The notes: generated by a model from the sequence alone, not told the origin. A stretch of DNA of 44,921 bases from Candidatus Aminicenantota bacterium (GCA_018262835.1 JADFDP010000012.1:1-44921); one strand, 5' to 3'. Shown: positions 1-8,660, numbered from the stretch's first letter. Program-made: numbers and translations.

Positions 1-1172
1 ATTCCGTCGCGGGCGGTGATCAGCAGGGATTCCATTTTCGCCAGCTTGTATTTATTCAATTCCGGCCGGTCTTCAAAGAGGAGTTCGACCTTTAAACTGG
101 CACGGTCGTAGAGGGCATAGGCTTGAGGGCCTGAATCGCTCCAATAGCACACCAGCCATTTTTGATCGGCCAAGTCCCTGCTTACAATGTCGAAAGTTCC
201 CGGCCTGAATTTTTGCAGAACTCCAAAATCGTTCTTTAATTCCTCCTCCAGCAAGACCCACTCGGGCCGAAGATATTCATAGAAAACAGCCTGAATTTCT
301 TTCGTGAGCGGATGGATCATGACGGATCCGAGGTCGCACTTCTCATGGCTGGAAACGACGCGAAGGGTCCGGCCGGTTCGGAGATCGATTTCGACCAGTC
401 GGCTGGTGTCGGCCCCCAGCGAGGATTCGCAGAAGGCGGAATTCCCCCCGGGACGGAATTCAATAAATCCGCACTTTTCTCCAAATGGAAACGCCAGCAG
501 GTCGCGCCAGGATTGGTCTTGGCCGTCCCGCAGCCGCAGGATGATCCCGCCGTCGCGGGGATCCATCACCTTTGCTGCACGGGCAACCAGGTTTTCATCC
601 GCATACCAATCCGTAATTCTGCCTGAAATCTGCGTGTCGAGCGCCAGGGCGCCCGTATCGAGCTGGACGCGGTAAATTTCGAGAGAGTTCGCATCCCCCC
701 GCAAGTTGAGCGAAACGAGCATTTCCAACGGATGCTGCCGGCGCAAAACATAATGACTAACCCTGGCGCCGGGAAAGGGGGTCAAGTCGCGAACGATTTT
801 CGTTTCCGTATCAACCATGAAAACGTGAAATATTTCATCGCCCCGGTTGTCTTGCAGGTAAAGGATATGACGGCTGTCGAAGGCCCAATTCATGAGAAAC
901 GGGCGGACGCCTCCCCCCGTATGCATTGTAAGGGAAGCGGCGTCGGACTTGCCGACGGTCTGCATCCAGATATTCATCACCCCATTTTCCGCCGGTGCCA
1001 GAAAAGCCAACAATTTCCCGTCGGGCGACAAGCGCGGCGCCAATTTCACCGGGTTCCCGAACAGGACTTGCCTGGGGATCAGGTCGGGCAGCCCGAATTT
1101 TTTCTGCTCGGAGCCCATTCCCAAGGAAAGAAGGGACAAAGCGCACAGAACGAGCAAAAATTTTCTTGTCAT
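1..1172 (-). CDS. S9 family (prolyl oligopeptidase-type) peptidase, N-terminal part
   Basis: About 390 codons run off the left edge. The start is the ATG at 1172-1170, with GGAG six bases upstream. The product begins MTRKFLLVLCALSLLSLGMG, a signal peptide, so it is probably exported. It continues with motifs typical of the beta-propeller of dipeptidyl aminopeptidase/acylaminoacyl peptidases: LAPRLSPDGKLLAFLAP near residues 44-60, then NIWMQTVG and ILYLQDNRGDEIFHVF. The alpha/beta-hydrolase domain with the Ser-Asp-His triad would lie beyond the edge and cannot be checked. Such enzymes trim peptides from the N-terminal side. It is transcribed away from mutS. Family placement is good; the exact substrate is unknown. 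Confidence 0.82.
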   Translation of the reverse strand, partial: MTRKFLLVLCALSLLSLGMGSEQKKFGLPDLIPRQVLFGNPVKLAPRLSPDGKLLAFLAPAENGVMNIWMQTVGKSDAASLTMHTGGGVRPFLMNWAFDSRHILYLQDNRGDEIFHVFMVDTETKIVRDLTPFPGARVSHYVLRRQHPLEMLVSLNLRGDANSLEIYRVQLDTGALALDTQISGRITDWYADENLVARAAKVMDPRDGGIILRLRDGQDQSWRDLLAFPFGEKCGFIEFRPGGNSAFCESSLGADTSRLVEIDLRTGRTLRVVSSHEKCDLGSVMIHPLTKEIQAVFYEYLRPEWVLLEEELKNDFGVLQKFRPGTFDIVSRDLADQKWLVCYWSDSGPQAYALYDRASLKVELLFEDRPELNKYKLAKMESLLITARDG

Positions 1173-1512
1173 TCCCGTCTCCGGCTACATGCGCTTGTTC
1201 CATCTGCACCCCGGCAGTCAAACACACCCTTGCCGTCCGCAGGTGGAGACATCGCAAATTTCTCTTTATCTGTATGGAGAATTGAGCCCATAAAATTTTT
1301 TCTCGCCTGAAAGAATTCCCTGCAGTTCGATATCCATTTTATCATACACAATTATAAACACATAAGTGGCCGATATTTTCACAATCTTTGTAAACCTGGA
1401 AGAATCATGCGATGCGCTGCATTTTGAAATTGCAGTATCAAATCGATCTTAATCAAGCGGGATACTATAAGTAAAATAAGCAGCAAGCTCCCCATTTTCA
1501 GGGATAGTGAAT
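1173..1512. other. Intergenic stretch, likely promoter region of the S9 peptidase
   Basis: 340 bases lie between the mutS stop and the peptidase start. The part 1330-1500 is much richer in A/T than the genes beside it. On the minus strand it holds several -10-like words (TATAAT, TATGAT, TAAAAT between 1336 and 1356), but I could not pair any with a convincing -35 at normal spacing. No hairpin with a U-tract was seen after mutS. No coding potential was recognised. Confidence 0.4.
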
Positions 1513-4152
1513 CTACTGGAACTTGTCGCTCTTGGTTTTCAGAAATTGCAGGATGTTCAGTGCTTCCAGCGGCGTCAGGCTGGAAATGTCGATCTCTTTC
1601 AGCTTGTCGCGGATCTCGTCCCAGACCTCAAGCTCCATGTCCTCGGGGAAAAGGCCGGCGTTCTGCGGAGGGGCCTTCTGGATGCGGCCGGTGATGCGCT
1701 CCTTGACCAGGCGGTTCAATTCTTTTTTTTCCAGGTTGAGCAGGATCTCCTTGGACCGTTCGATGACCGCCCTGGGGATGCCGGCGATCTTGGCCACGTG
1801 GATGCCGAAGCTCTGGTCGGTCGGCCCGGGCATGATCTTGTGCAGGAAGATGACATTGTCCTGCCATTCCTTGACCGCGATGTGGCAGTTCCTTACTCTT
1901 TCCAGGACAGCGGCCAGTTCCGTCAGCTCGTGGTAGTGGGTGGCGAAGAGCGTGCGCGGCTTCTCTTTCAGGGCGTGCAGGAATTCGATCACGGCCCAGG
2001 CGATGGAAAGGCCGTCATAGGTGGAGGTGCCGCGGCCGATTTCGTCTAGCAGGATCAGCGACCGGGCGGTGGCATTGTTCAGGATGATGGCCGCCTCGAT
2101 CATTTCCACCAGGAAGGTGGACTTGCCCTCGATCAGCGAATCGGAAGCGCCGATGCGGGTGAAGATGCGGTCACAGATGCCCACTTGCGCCCTGGCGGCG
2201 GGAACGAAGCAGCCGGCCTGGGCCAGGATGACGATCAGGGCGTTCTGGCGCAGGTAGGTCGACTTGCCGCCCATGTTCGGGCCGGTGATGACCAGGATCT
2301 GTTCGTTTTCGGCCGAGAGGGTCAGGTCATTGGGAATGAAGCCGCGGCCGGAAGCGGCCTCGACGACCGGATGCCGGCCATCCTGGACACGGATGGCCGT
2401 GCCGTCGTTGATCTCCGGGCGTACGTAGCCGCGGCGCTGGGCAAGCTCGCCCCCCGAGGCCAGCACGTCCAGTACGGCGATCCAGTCGGCGTTGAGGTTT
2501 AACTGCGCCGAGTAACGCTGGATGCGAGCCAGGACATCCAGGAAAAGCTGCTTTTCAATGACCACGATCTTTTCTTCGGCCTTGAGGATCTTTTCTTCCA
2601 GCTCCTTCAGCTCGGCGGTCAAAAAGCGCTCGGCGTTGACCAGGGTCTGTTTGCGGATATAGCGGTCCGGAACCATCTGCAGGTGGCTGTTGGTGACCTC
2701 GATGAAATAGCCGAACACCTTGTTGTATTTGATCTTCAGCGAGGGGATGCCGGTTGCGGCCTTCTCGCTTTTCTCCATGGCGGCGACGATCTCCTTGGCG
2801 TTGCGGCTGATGGCGCGCAGTTCGTCCAGCTCCTGGTGGTATCCTTGCTTGATGATCTGCCCTTCGCTGATGGTGTTGGCCGGCTCGGCGGCGATGGCCC
2901 TGTCAATGATTTCGGCCACCTCCGGCAGCGGCTGCAGGATGCGCAACGCCTCACGAATGATCTCGGCCTTCATGCCGTTGATGTGGTTTTGAATATCAGG
3001 GATTTTTTCCAGGGTGTCGCGCAGGCTCAGCAGGTGCAGGGGCAGGGCGATGTTCAGGGCGATCTTGGAGTTCAAGCGGGCCAGGTCGGCAAAAAATTTC
3101 AGCTTCTTGCGGATCTCGGAGCGCCCGATCAGGTTCTGGGAGAACTCTTCCACGCCGTCCAGGCGCCGCTCGATCTCCGCCCTGACGAGCAGCGGATAGG
3201 AGAGCCATTTTTTAAGCAGACGCTTGCCCATGGGGGTGATGGCCATGTCCACGGCCTCGAAAAGCGAGCCGGCGGGCGAGCCGCCGCGCAGGTTGGCGAT
3301 GATTTCCAGGTTGCGAAAGGAAACCGCGTCCAGGACCATGTATTCTTCCTTGGCGCTGAAGCGCGGCGTGCCGATATGGGCCAGGGCCCCCGGGCGGATG
3401 GAGCGCAGGTACTTGATCATCACTCCGCAGGCGGCTACGGCGGCCGGATATCCGTCCAGCCCCAGGCCCTCGATGCTTTCCAGGGAAAATTGCTTCTTCA
3501 GAATCTCGCGACAGGCCGAAACCTCGAATTCCGCATCAGCGAACGCGGTAACCAGAATTCCGGCAAACTCGGGGAAGCGCTTGCCGAAAAGCCGGAATTC
3601 ATTTTCATATTCCCTGGCAATAACGATCTCCCTGGGGAATTTGCGGTAAAATTCGTTGAACAGCGCTTCTTCGTTGCCGGCGGCGAAGGTCTTCACTTCG
3701 AAATCGGCCACGGCCAAATCCAGGGAGGCCAGGGCCAGGGACTTGCCGTCGCGGCGGATGCAGGCGATAAAGCTGTTCAATCCGGTATCCAGTGATTCCA
3801 CTTCCAGGGCCGTGGCCGGCGTCAGGACATGGGTGACCTCCCGGCGCACGATGCCCTTGGCCAGGGCCGGGTCCTCAACCTGCTCGCAGATGGCCACCTT
3901 GAACCCTTTGCGCAGGAGCTTGGCGGCGTAATTTTCCCAGGCGTGGTGGGGAACGCCGCACAGCGGCACCGCGTCCTGCTGGTTCTTGTTGCGCGAGGTC
4001 AGGACCACTTCCAGGATGGGGGCGGCGGTTTTGGCGTCATCGAAGAACATCTCGTAGAAATCACCGAGGCGGAAAAAGAGGATGGCGTCGGGATAGCTTT
4101 TTTTGATCTCCCGATACTGGCGCAGCATGGGGGTGGAAGCGATGTTTTCCAT
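1513..4152 (-). CDS. mutS: DNA mismatch repair protein MutS
   Basis: The 879-residue product recognises mismatches and is an ATPase that recruits MutL. The N-terminus TPMLRQYREIKKSYPDAILF and FRLGDFYEMFFDDA match the mismatch-binding domain, which carries the Phe-x-Glu wedge in MutS. Walker A GPNMGGKST sits at about residues 624-632, followed by the signature region GASDSLIEGKSTFLVEM, the Walker B region LILLDEIGRGTSTYDG and the switch ATHYHEL. Length is normal for bacterial MutS (about 850-900). recD2 lies seven bases upstream on the same strand, so the two can be co-transcribed. A TATAAT ending six bases before the ATG also offers mutS its own leaderless start; no Shine-Dalgarno is present. 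Confidence 0.98.
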   Translation of the reverse strand: MENIASTPMLRQYREIKKSYPDAILFFRLGDFYEMFFDDAKTAAPILEVVLTSRNKNQQDAVPLCGVPHHAWENYAAKLLRKGFKVAICEQVEDPALAKGIVRREVTHVLTPATALEVESLDTGLNSFIACIRRDGKSLALASLDLAVADFEVKTFAAGNEEALFNEFYRKFPREIVIAREYENEFRLFGKRFPEFAGILVTAFADAEFEVSACREILKKQFSLESIEGLGLDGYPAAVAACGVMIKYLRSIRPGALAHIGTPRFSAKEEYMVLDAVSFRNLEIIANLRGGSPAGSLFEAVDMAITPMGKRLLKKWLSYPLLVRAEIERRLDGVEEFSQNLIGRSEIRKKLKFFADLARLNSKIALNIALPLHLLSLRDTLEKIPDIQNHINGMKAEIIREALRILQPLPEVAEIIDRAIAAEPANTISEGQIIKQGYHQELDELRAISRNAKEIVAAMEKSEKAATGIPSLKIKYNKVFGYFIEVTNSHLQMVPDRYIRKQTLVNAERFLTAELKELEEKILKAEEKIVVIEKQLFLDVLARIQRYSAQLNLNADWIAVLDVLASGGELAQRRGYVRPEINDGTAIRVQDGRHPVVEAASGRGFIPNDLTLSAENEQILVITGPNMGGKSTYLRQNALIVILAQAGCFVPAARAQVGICDRIFTRIGASDSLIEGKSTFLVEMIEAAIILNNATARSLILLDEIGRGTSTYDGLSIAWAVIEFLHALKEKPRTLFATHYHELTELAAVLERVRNCHIAVKEWQDNVIFLHKIMPGPTDQSFGIHVAKIAGIPRAVIERSKEILLNLEKKELNRLVKERITGRIQKAPPQNAGLFPEDMELEVWDEIRDKLKEIDISSLTPLEALNILQFLKTKSDKFQ

Positions 4153-4158
4153 GGCCGG

Positions 4159-4167
4159 ATTATACCA
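4159..4167 (-). promoter_or_regulatory. Extended -10 promoter for mutS (predicted leaderless)
   Basis: On the minus strand TGG-TATAAT (4167-4159) is followed by six bases and the mutS ATG. It is an extended -10 (TGn immediately before TATAAT) with no clear -35. The hexamer overlaps the recD2 stop codon (4162-4160). Its spacing to the ATG matches the other leaderless-type promoters in this window. Confidence 0.55.
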
Positions 4168-6319
4168 CAGGCGCGGGCTCGAACACTTCCTTCAACCGCA
4201 TAGGCAGAAGGGTTTTGCGCAACACCGGCTGCGAATTCGCGCAGGCGCGGGCCACGGTATTTTCATCCGACAGCAGGATCAGCTTTTTCCGGGCCCGGGT
4301 GATGGCCGTGTAAAAAAGTTCGCGGCTGAGCATGCGCGCGTGGGCCGGCAGCAGGGACAGAACCACGACATCGTACTCCGACCCTTGGGATTTATGCACC
4401 GACACCGCGTAGGAAAGGGTCAGCTCATCCAGCTCATCGGCGGCGTATTCCACGATCCAGCCGTCATAATTGACCAGCAGCAGCTTGTCGCGGGAGTTGT
4501 AGTCCTCAACAATGCCCAGGTCGCCGTTGAAGACCTGCTTGTCATAATCGTTCCGGGTCTGCATCACCTTATCCAGCCGCTTGAAAGCCGATTTTTCCTT
4601 TTTCAGCAAAAAAGGCTCGGGGTTGAACTTCTCCTGCACCATCTGGTTGATCTGGTCGATGCCGGCCTGGCCGCGGTACATGGGCACCAGGACCTGCAGG
4701 GCACTGGAATTGAAAGCATAATCGTTTTGATAGTAGCGGAGGATGCCCTCGACTCTTTCCAGGACCTGGGCCTCTCCCTGCACGGGCAGAAAAACAAAAT
4801 CAAGCTCCGGGTTGGGGGCGGGAAACAGCAGCGGCTCGCCACTGTTCACCCGGAAGGCGTTCTCCACGATCAGGCTGTCCTGGGTCTGGCGGAAGTTGCG
4901 GTTCAGGTAAATGGTGTTGAAATAACCGCTCTGGATCATGTCGCGCAGCACGTTGCCCGGGCCGACCGAAGGCAGCTGGTCCTTGTCGCCGATGACGATC
5001 AATTGGGTGTTGTCGGCCAGCGCCTGCAGTAGCGCAAAGAGGATGAACGAATCCACCATGGAAAACTCGTCGACGATGATGGCGTCGGTTTTCAAGGGAT
5101 TCTGCGCGTTGTGCACGAACTGGCCGGTCTCGGGATTGATCTTCAGCAGGCGGTGAATGGTGGAAGCCTGGTAAAGTGAACTTTCCTCGATGCGCTTGGC
5201 CGCCCGGCCGGTGGGAGCGGCGATCAGGATTGACTTGCCGTTGGCCTTGAGGATCTCGATGATGGCCCGGATGATGGTGGTTTTGCCCGTGCCCGGGCCA
5301 CCGGTAATGATGGTCAGCCGGTTTTGCACCGCGGTCAGCGCCGCCTGCTTCTGTTCGGCGGTGAGCTCCAGGGCCAGTTTTTCAAAAACAGCATCAAAAT
5401 TGACCGCCAGTTCCGGGACGGCAAAGAGTCCCTGGGCCAGTTGGAACAGGCGCCGGGCAGCGTACTTTTCGATCCGCTCGTTCTGAGGCCTGAGTATGCA
5501 GACATCCGGCGTCTCGGCGCTGCTCAATTCCGAGCGTTCGAGCAGTTTTTCCAGAACGGCGAACACGTCACTGTCGGCAATGTCCAGCAGCCAGGAACAT
5601 TTTTTCAGCAATTCATCCCGGGTGATGAATAGGTCGCCGCGCTGGAACTCGCTCTGCTCCAAGACAAAAAAGATCCCGGCCCGGATGCGCTGGCCGTCCA
5701 GTTTGTCGATGCCCATGGCCCGAGCGATGGTATCGGCGATCTTGAAACCCACGCCGCGGACCCGCTCGATCAACATGTAGGGGTTGCTTTCGATCAGCGC
5801 CAGCGCCAGGTCGCCGAATTCGCGGTAGATGCGGAAAATCGTCTCCTGGCCGATGCCGTAAGGGGTCAGGCGCACGGTCAGGTCACGTTGGACTCGGCTG
5901 TCGCGCATGCTTTGCCGGATCGTTTCGATGACCGTTTTTTTCAGACCCGGGACTTCCTGCAGCCGCTCCGGAGTATTTTCCAATACTTCAAAGGTTCCCT
6001 GGCCGAATTGGTCGACGATCTTTTGGGCCGTTTTCTTGCCGATGCCCTTGAAGCGCCCGGAAGAGAGGTAGTTGGCAATGCCCTCGCCGTCCTGGGGCAG
6101 GATGAATTCATAGCGGCTGACCTTGATCTGTTTGCCGAAGCGCGGATGCTCGGATTCCTCTCCCTCGATCCTGAGGAAATCGCCTTCGCTCAAGGGAAAA
6201 AGGTTGCCGACAATGACGCGGCCCTCCCGCGAACCGTCCAGCGTCACCTTGAAGACGCCAAATCCCGTATCCTGGGAGACGAAGATCTTGCGGCTGACCT
6301 TGACTTTGAACGTCAGCAA
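4160..6319 (-). CDS. recD2: RecD2/TraA-type ATP-dependent DNA helicase
   Basis: A 719-residue superfamily 1B 5'-3' helicase. The N-terminal OB-like region is followed by helix-hairpin-helix material (IANYLSSGRFKGIGKKTAQK), typical of RecD2, which lacks RecBC partners. Walker A GGPGTGKTT lies near residue 340, Walker B is IIVDEFSMVD, and motif VI is YTAITRARKKLILL. The C-terminal SYAVSVHKSQGSEYD motif is also characteristic. The start is a TTG directly after a TAA (TAAgTTG), implying translational coupling to a small upstream ORF; no in-frame ATG fits the family N-terminus better. It is followed by mutS, giving a two-gene repair unit. Confidence 0.95.
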   Translation of the reverse strand: MLTFKVKVSRKIFVSQDTGFGVFKVTLDGSREGRVIVGNLFPLSEGDFLRIEGEESEHPRFGKQIKVSRYEFILPQDGEGIANYLSSGRFKGIGKKTAQKIVDQFGQGTFEVLENTPERLQEVPGLKKTVIETIRQSMRDSRVQRDLTVRLTPYGIGQETIFRIYREFGDLALALIESNPYMLIERVRGVGFKIADTIARAMGIDKLDGQRIRAGIFFVLEQSEFQRGDLFITRDELLKKCSWLLDIADSDVFAVLEKLLERSELSSAETPDVCILRPQNERIEKYAARRLFQLAQGLFAVPELAVNFDAVFEKLALELTAEQKQAALTAVQNRLTIITGGPGTGKTTIIRAIIEILKANGKSILIAAPTGRAAKRIEESSLYQASTIHRLLKINPETGQFVHNAQNPLKTDAIIVDEFSMVDSFILFALLQALADNTQLIVIGDKDQLPSVGPGNVLRDMIQSGYFNTIYLNRNFRQTQDSLIVENAFRVNSGEPLLFPAPNPELDFVFLPVQGEAQVLERVEGILRYYQNDYAFNSSALQVLVPMYRGQAGIDQINQMVQEKFNPEPFLLKKEKSAFKRLDKVMQTRNDYDKQVFNGDLGIVEDYNSRDKLLLVNYDGWIVEYAADELDELTLSYAVSVHKSQGSEYDVVVLSLLPAHARMLSRELFYTAITRARKKLILLSDENTVARACANSQPVLRKTLLPMRLKEVFEPAPVV

Positions 6320-6320
6320 C

Positions 6321-6410
6321 TTAATTGATGGTCGCCGGGATGACGCCGGGACTGCCGATGACGATGTCTTCGCTGAATTTACTGTTTTTTCGCTTTACGA
6401 TATGGTTCAT
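6321..6410 (-). CDS. Small ORF (29 aa) directly upstream of recD2
   Basis: ATG at 6410, TAA at 6323-6321. The peptide begins MNHIVKRKNSKF and ends GVIPATIN. Its start overlaps the stop of another small ORF (ATGA), and its stop lies one base from the recD2 TTG. This chain is what makes it credible; the sequence matches nothing I recognise. The same frame is open further up to 6509, but the coupled ATG fits the layout better. It may be a leader peptide that delivers ribosomes to the weak TTG start. Confidence 0.35.
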   Translation of the reverse strand: MNHIVKRKNSKFSEDIVIGSPGVIPATIN

Positions 6411-6487
6411 GATCGCTGAATTGGCCCGATAGCCGCAGCTCCGGCCACTTTGAGAAAATGGACCGACGGCTCGCCCGCGAAACGCAT
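6407..6487 (-). CDS. Small ORF (26 aa) with a strong ribosome binding site, head of the recD2 transcript
   Basis: ATG at 6487 preceded by AAGGAGG (6498-6492), one of the best Shine-Dalgarno sites in the window. The peptide begins MRFAGEPSVHFLK and ends IQRS, with TGA overlapping the ATG of the next small ORF. It lies just downstream of a good promoter (6508-6535). No homologue is recognised. It could be a real small protein, a leader peptide, or the remains of a longer gene broken by a frameshift. Confidence 0.4.
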   Translation of the reverse strand: MRFAGEPSVHFLKVAGAAAIGPIQRS

Positions 6488-6507
6488 GGGTCCTCCTTGA
6501 GCCCATC

Positions 6508-6535
6508 ATTATACAGAATCGGACGGAAATGTTAA
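6508..6535 (-). promoter_or_regulatory. Sigma-70-type promoter for the recD2-mutS unit
   Basis: Minus strand TTAACA (6535-6530), 16-base spacer, TATAAT (6513-6508). Transcription would start near 6501, leaving a short leader with AAGGAGG before the 26-codon ORF. It is divergent from the HAD promoter at 6587-6615. Confidence 0.6.
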
Positions 6536-6586
6536 AGCCGCCTTGGGGGATCCCTGGATATAAATGCCCTTGCCCGGCCGGGCGAC

Positions 6587-6615
6587 TTGCCTCTTCAACT
6601 CATTTCCGCTACTAT
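6587..6615 (+). promoter_or_regulatory. Promoter for the HAD phosphatase gene (predicted leaderless)
   Basis: TTGCCT (6587-6592), 17-base spacer, TACTAT (6610-6615), then six bases and the ATG at 6622. No Shine-Dalgarno precedes the ATG. Hexamers match consensus at 4/6 each, so the case rests mainly on spacing and on the same arrangement at other genes. Confidence 0.45.
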
Positions 6616-6621
6616 TTTTTC

Positions 6622-7644
6622 ATGAAGCTGAAACGGCTGAATTGGAACCAAAGGAATTATGACGCCCTGAACCAATTCCTGGCCGGGGTGCGGCCGGACG
6701 AGATCGCGGTATTCGACTGGGACAACACCTGCATCTTCAATGATATCGGCGAGGCCCTGCTGCGGCGCCTGACCTTCGACCTGGCTTTCAGGATCGACGC
6801 CGAGACCATGGCCGCCATGATCCCCGACAGGATCAACGGCGTAGACCGCGTCAGGCTCAAAGGCAAGCCCTTCTCTTTGAAAAAAATGAAAAAAGCGGTC
6901 TTCCTCGCCTACGAAAAACTGAAGGCTGACCCAGCCCCTGCCCGCAAGGCCCGCATCAATGAAGACTATCGGATATTCACCTCGGGATTGCTGGCCCTGA
7001 ACCGGGCCCTGGAAGAGACGCCGGGAATCGGCTGCGAGTACGCCTATCCCTGGGTGAACACCCTGCTGCAGGGTTTGTCCCCGGCCGAACTAGAAGCGAT
7101 GGCCGCCGGGGTCATCCGCCGAGAGCTTGAGGAACCGCTCCGCCGCCATTCCCTGCAAGATCCGCTGGAGCGCTGGCGCTACGGCTGGATTGCCGGCATC
7201 CGCATCTACCCGGAAATGAAAGCCCTGGCCCAGGAGCTGGCTGATCACGGCGCCATGGTTGTGGTCAGCACGGCCAGCAACAGGCAATTGGTGGAAAAAA
7301 TGGTCGACGTGACCGGTTTCCCCTGCCGGCGGGTCATCGGTATGGAGCTGACCATGGAGAACGGACGGTTCGGAGCGGAATTGCAGGCCGGATTGCTGCC
7401 CAATCTGGGAAGGGGAAAGGTGGCCAACATCCGCAAACAACTCGGGCGGGAGCCTGTGTTGGCAGCCGGCGACAGCGAAAACGACGCCGAAATGCTGAGC
7501 TCTTTCCCAACCACGCGGATACGGCTGATCATCCAACGTCCCGGGGGCGGAAAAATCGCTGCCCTGGCCCGCAGGGCACTGGCCGGAGAACCCGGGTATC
7601 TGCTTCAGGGAACTGACCACAGGCTTGGGAAATTCACCGTCTGA
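6622..7644 (+). CDS. HAD-superfamily phosphatase (phosphoserine phosphatase-like)
   Basis: A 340-residue product from the ATG at 6622; a longer in-frame reading from 6529 would add a proline-rich stretch lying over the promoter and is not used. The nucleophile motif is VFDWDNTC, with D32 and D34, near the N-terminus. VVVSTASNRQLVEKM is the motif II region and AAGDSENDAEML is motif III with the Mg-binding acidic residues. The large helical cap between motifs I and II fits type I HAD enzymes such as SerB-like or phosphorylcholine phosphatase-like proteins. It is cytoplasmic (no signal peptide). The substrate is not deducible. It stands alone, with its own promoter and a terminator-like hairpin. 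Confidence 0.8.
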   Translation: MKLKRLNWNQRNYDALNQFLAGVRPDEIAVFDWDNTCIFNDIGEALLRRLTFDLAFRIDAETMAAMIPDRINGVDRVRLKGKPFSLKKMKKAVFLAYEKLKADPAPARKARINEDYRIFTSGLLALNRALEETPGIGCEYAYPWVNTLLQGLSPAELEAMAAGVIRRELEEPLRRHSLQDPLERWRYGWIAGIRIYPEMKALAQELADHGAMVVVSTASNRQLVEKMVDVTGFPCRRVIGMELTMENGRFGAELQAGLLPNLGRGKVANIRKQLGREPVLAAGDSENDAEMLSSFPTTRIRLIIQRPGGGKIAALARRALAGEPGYLLQGTDHRLGKFTV

Positions 7645-7663
7645 GCGGGCAGGCCCGCTTTTC
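7644..7663 (+). terminator. Intrinsic terminator-like hairpin after the HAD gene
   Basis: AGCGGGC (7644-7650) pairs perfectly with GCCCGCT (7653-7659), followed at once by a short run of T. The left arm begins on the last base of the stop codon. The T-run is only four long, so strength is uncertain. Confidence 0.5.
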
Positions 7664-7709
7664 TGCATTGTTCTTTTCTGCGCAACCCGCGGCATCTTCA
7701 ATATATTGC

Positions 7710-7738
7710 TTGTTTTTTTTTTTTCACTTTTATAGAAT
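7710..7738 (+). promoter_or_regulatory. Promoter for the gspG-like gene (predicted leaderless)
   Basis: TTGTTT (7710-7715), 17-base T-rich spacer, TAGAAT (7733-7738), six bases, then ATG at 7745. Confidence 0.5.
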
Positions 7739-7744
7739 AGGTGC

Positions 7745-8113
7745 ATGAGATTCGGTTTGCTGATCATTCTAATCGCCCTGCTGGCCGTAATGGTCCTCTA
7801 TCTGGGCAAAGGCCCCAAGGCCGATGCCGTTTCACAAGACCTCGCCGGCCTGGAAAAGTCCAAAACGGTGTCGCTGGAGCCGATCATGCGGCAAGTGGAG
7901 GCAGCCGTCGACGCCTATGCCGATCAAAACAGCGGCTATCCCGAAGATCTGGATCAATTGGTGCCGCGCTTCCTGCCCAGGACCGATCTCCTGATCGATC
8001 CCTGGGGCACCCGCTTGCGCCTGGAAATGGACGATCAGCAGAAGTTATCACTGATTTCTGCCGGACCGGACCGGCTGTTCGCGACCGGCGACGACAGCAG
8101 AAGGAGCTTATGA
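7745..8113 (+). CDS. GspG-like C-terminal domain protein with an N-terminal membrane anchor
   Basis: 122 residues. Residues 2-20 form one hydrophobic helix (FGLLIILIALLAVMVLYLG). The C-terminal part, with LIDPWGTRLRLEM and ISAGPDRLFATGDD, closely resembles the calcium-binding end of GspG-type major pseudopilins (DPWG...SxGxDG...GDD). The prepilin peptidase site (G-F-T-L-I-E) is absent, so it is probably not processed into a pilus; it may be a fixed inner-membrane protein with a periplasmic domain. A one-base stop/start overlap couples it to the EIIA gene. Confidence 0.65.
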   Translation: MRFGLLIILIALLAVMVLYLGKGPKADAVSQDLAGLEKSKTVSLEPIMRQVEAAVDAYADQNSGYPEDLDQLVPRFLPRTDLLIDPWGTRLRLEMDDQQKLSLISAGPDRLFATGDDSRRSL

Positions 8114-8580
8114 TGAAACTGGCCAACTACCTGAAAAAGGAAAATATTTATATCAGCGACACCAGCAAGGACACCAACCACTTCTATGGCGAATTTTCAC
8201 AATTTTTAAAGGAAAAAGGCATTATCGGCGATGTCAGGAAGGTGAAACGCCTTTTCGTCAAACGGGAAAGCGTCCAATCGACCGGGATCGGCAAAGGCGT
8301 GGCCACGCCGCACATCTTTTCAGACGAATTTGCCGATTTTTTACTGGCCATGGCCGTGATCCGCAAAGGCATGGATTTCAAGGCCCCGGACAGCCGGAAC
8401 GTACACGTGATCTTTCTGATCATGAGCGATGACCGCGACATCGGCCTGCATTTAAAAACCCTGGCCCATATCGCCCGTCTCACCAGCAGCGGCGACATCG
8501 TTTCCAGCCTGCAGAATGCCGGCGACGCCGCCGAAGTGTACGACTTGATCCTGGAGAAGGAAAAGGCCATCCTCAACTGA
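8113..8580 (+). CDS. PTS EIIA domain protein (fructose/nitrogen type)
   Basis: 155 residues. The start chosen is the second of two adjacent ATGs because AAGGAG (8101-8106) is then six bases away. The motif STGIGKGVATPHIF carries the phospho-acceptor histidine, H67, as in PtsN/FruA EIIA domains (TGIGxGxAxPH). GMDFKAPDSRNVHVIFLIMS matches the next conserved stretch. Such domains accept phosphate from HPr, either to feed a sugar permease or to regulate. No permease, EI or HPr lies nearby, so a regulatory role is the simpler guess. Cytoplasmic. Confidence 0.85.
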   Translation: MKLANYLKKENIYISDTSKDTNHFYGEFSQFLKEKGIIGDVRKVKRLFVKRESVQSTGIGKGVATPHIFSDEFADFLLAMAVIRKGMDFKAPDSRNVHVIFLIMSDDRDIGLHLKTLAHIARLTSSGDIVSSLQNAGDAAEVYDLILEKEKAILN

Positions 8581-8624
8581 AACCGGACAGCAAAACCTGC
8601 CCGCCGAAGCCCTGAGCGGGCCGG

Positions 8625-8653
8625 TTGACGGCCACGGCCGGCTGTAATATAAT
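8625..8653 (+). promoter_or_regulatory. Near-consensus promoter for the PGAM-argS unit
   Basis: TTGACG (8625-8630), exactly 17 bases, TATAAT (8648-8653), then seven bases and the ATG at 8661. Eleven of twelve core bases match consensus. It sits so close to the ATG that the transcript should be leaderless. It also shows that an in-frame TTG at 8625 is the -35 box and not a start codon. Confidence 0.85.
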
Positions 8654-8660
8654 CCTGCCC

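Noticed and set aside
2683-3795. 370-codon plus-strand ORF opposite mutS
   Set aside because: Entirely antisense to well-conserved mutS motifs; low-complexity Gly/Gln/Asp translation without family features.
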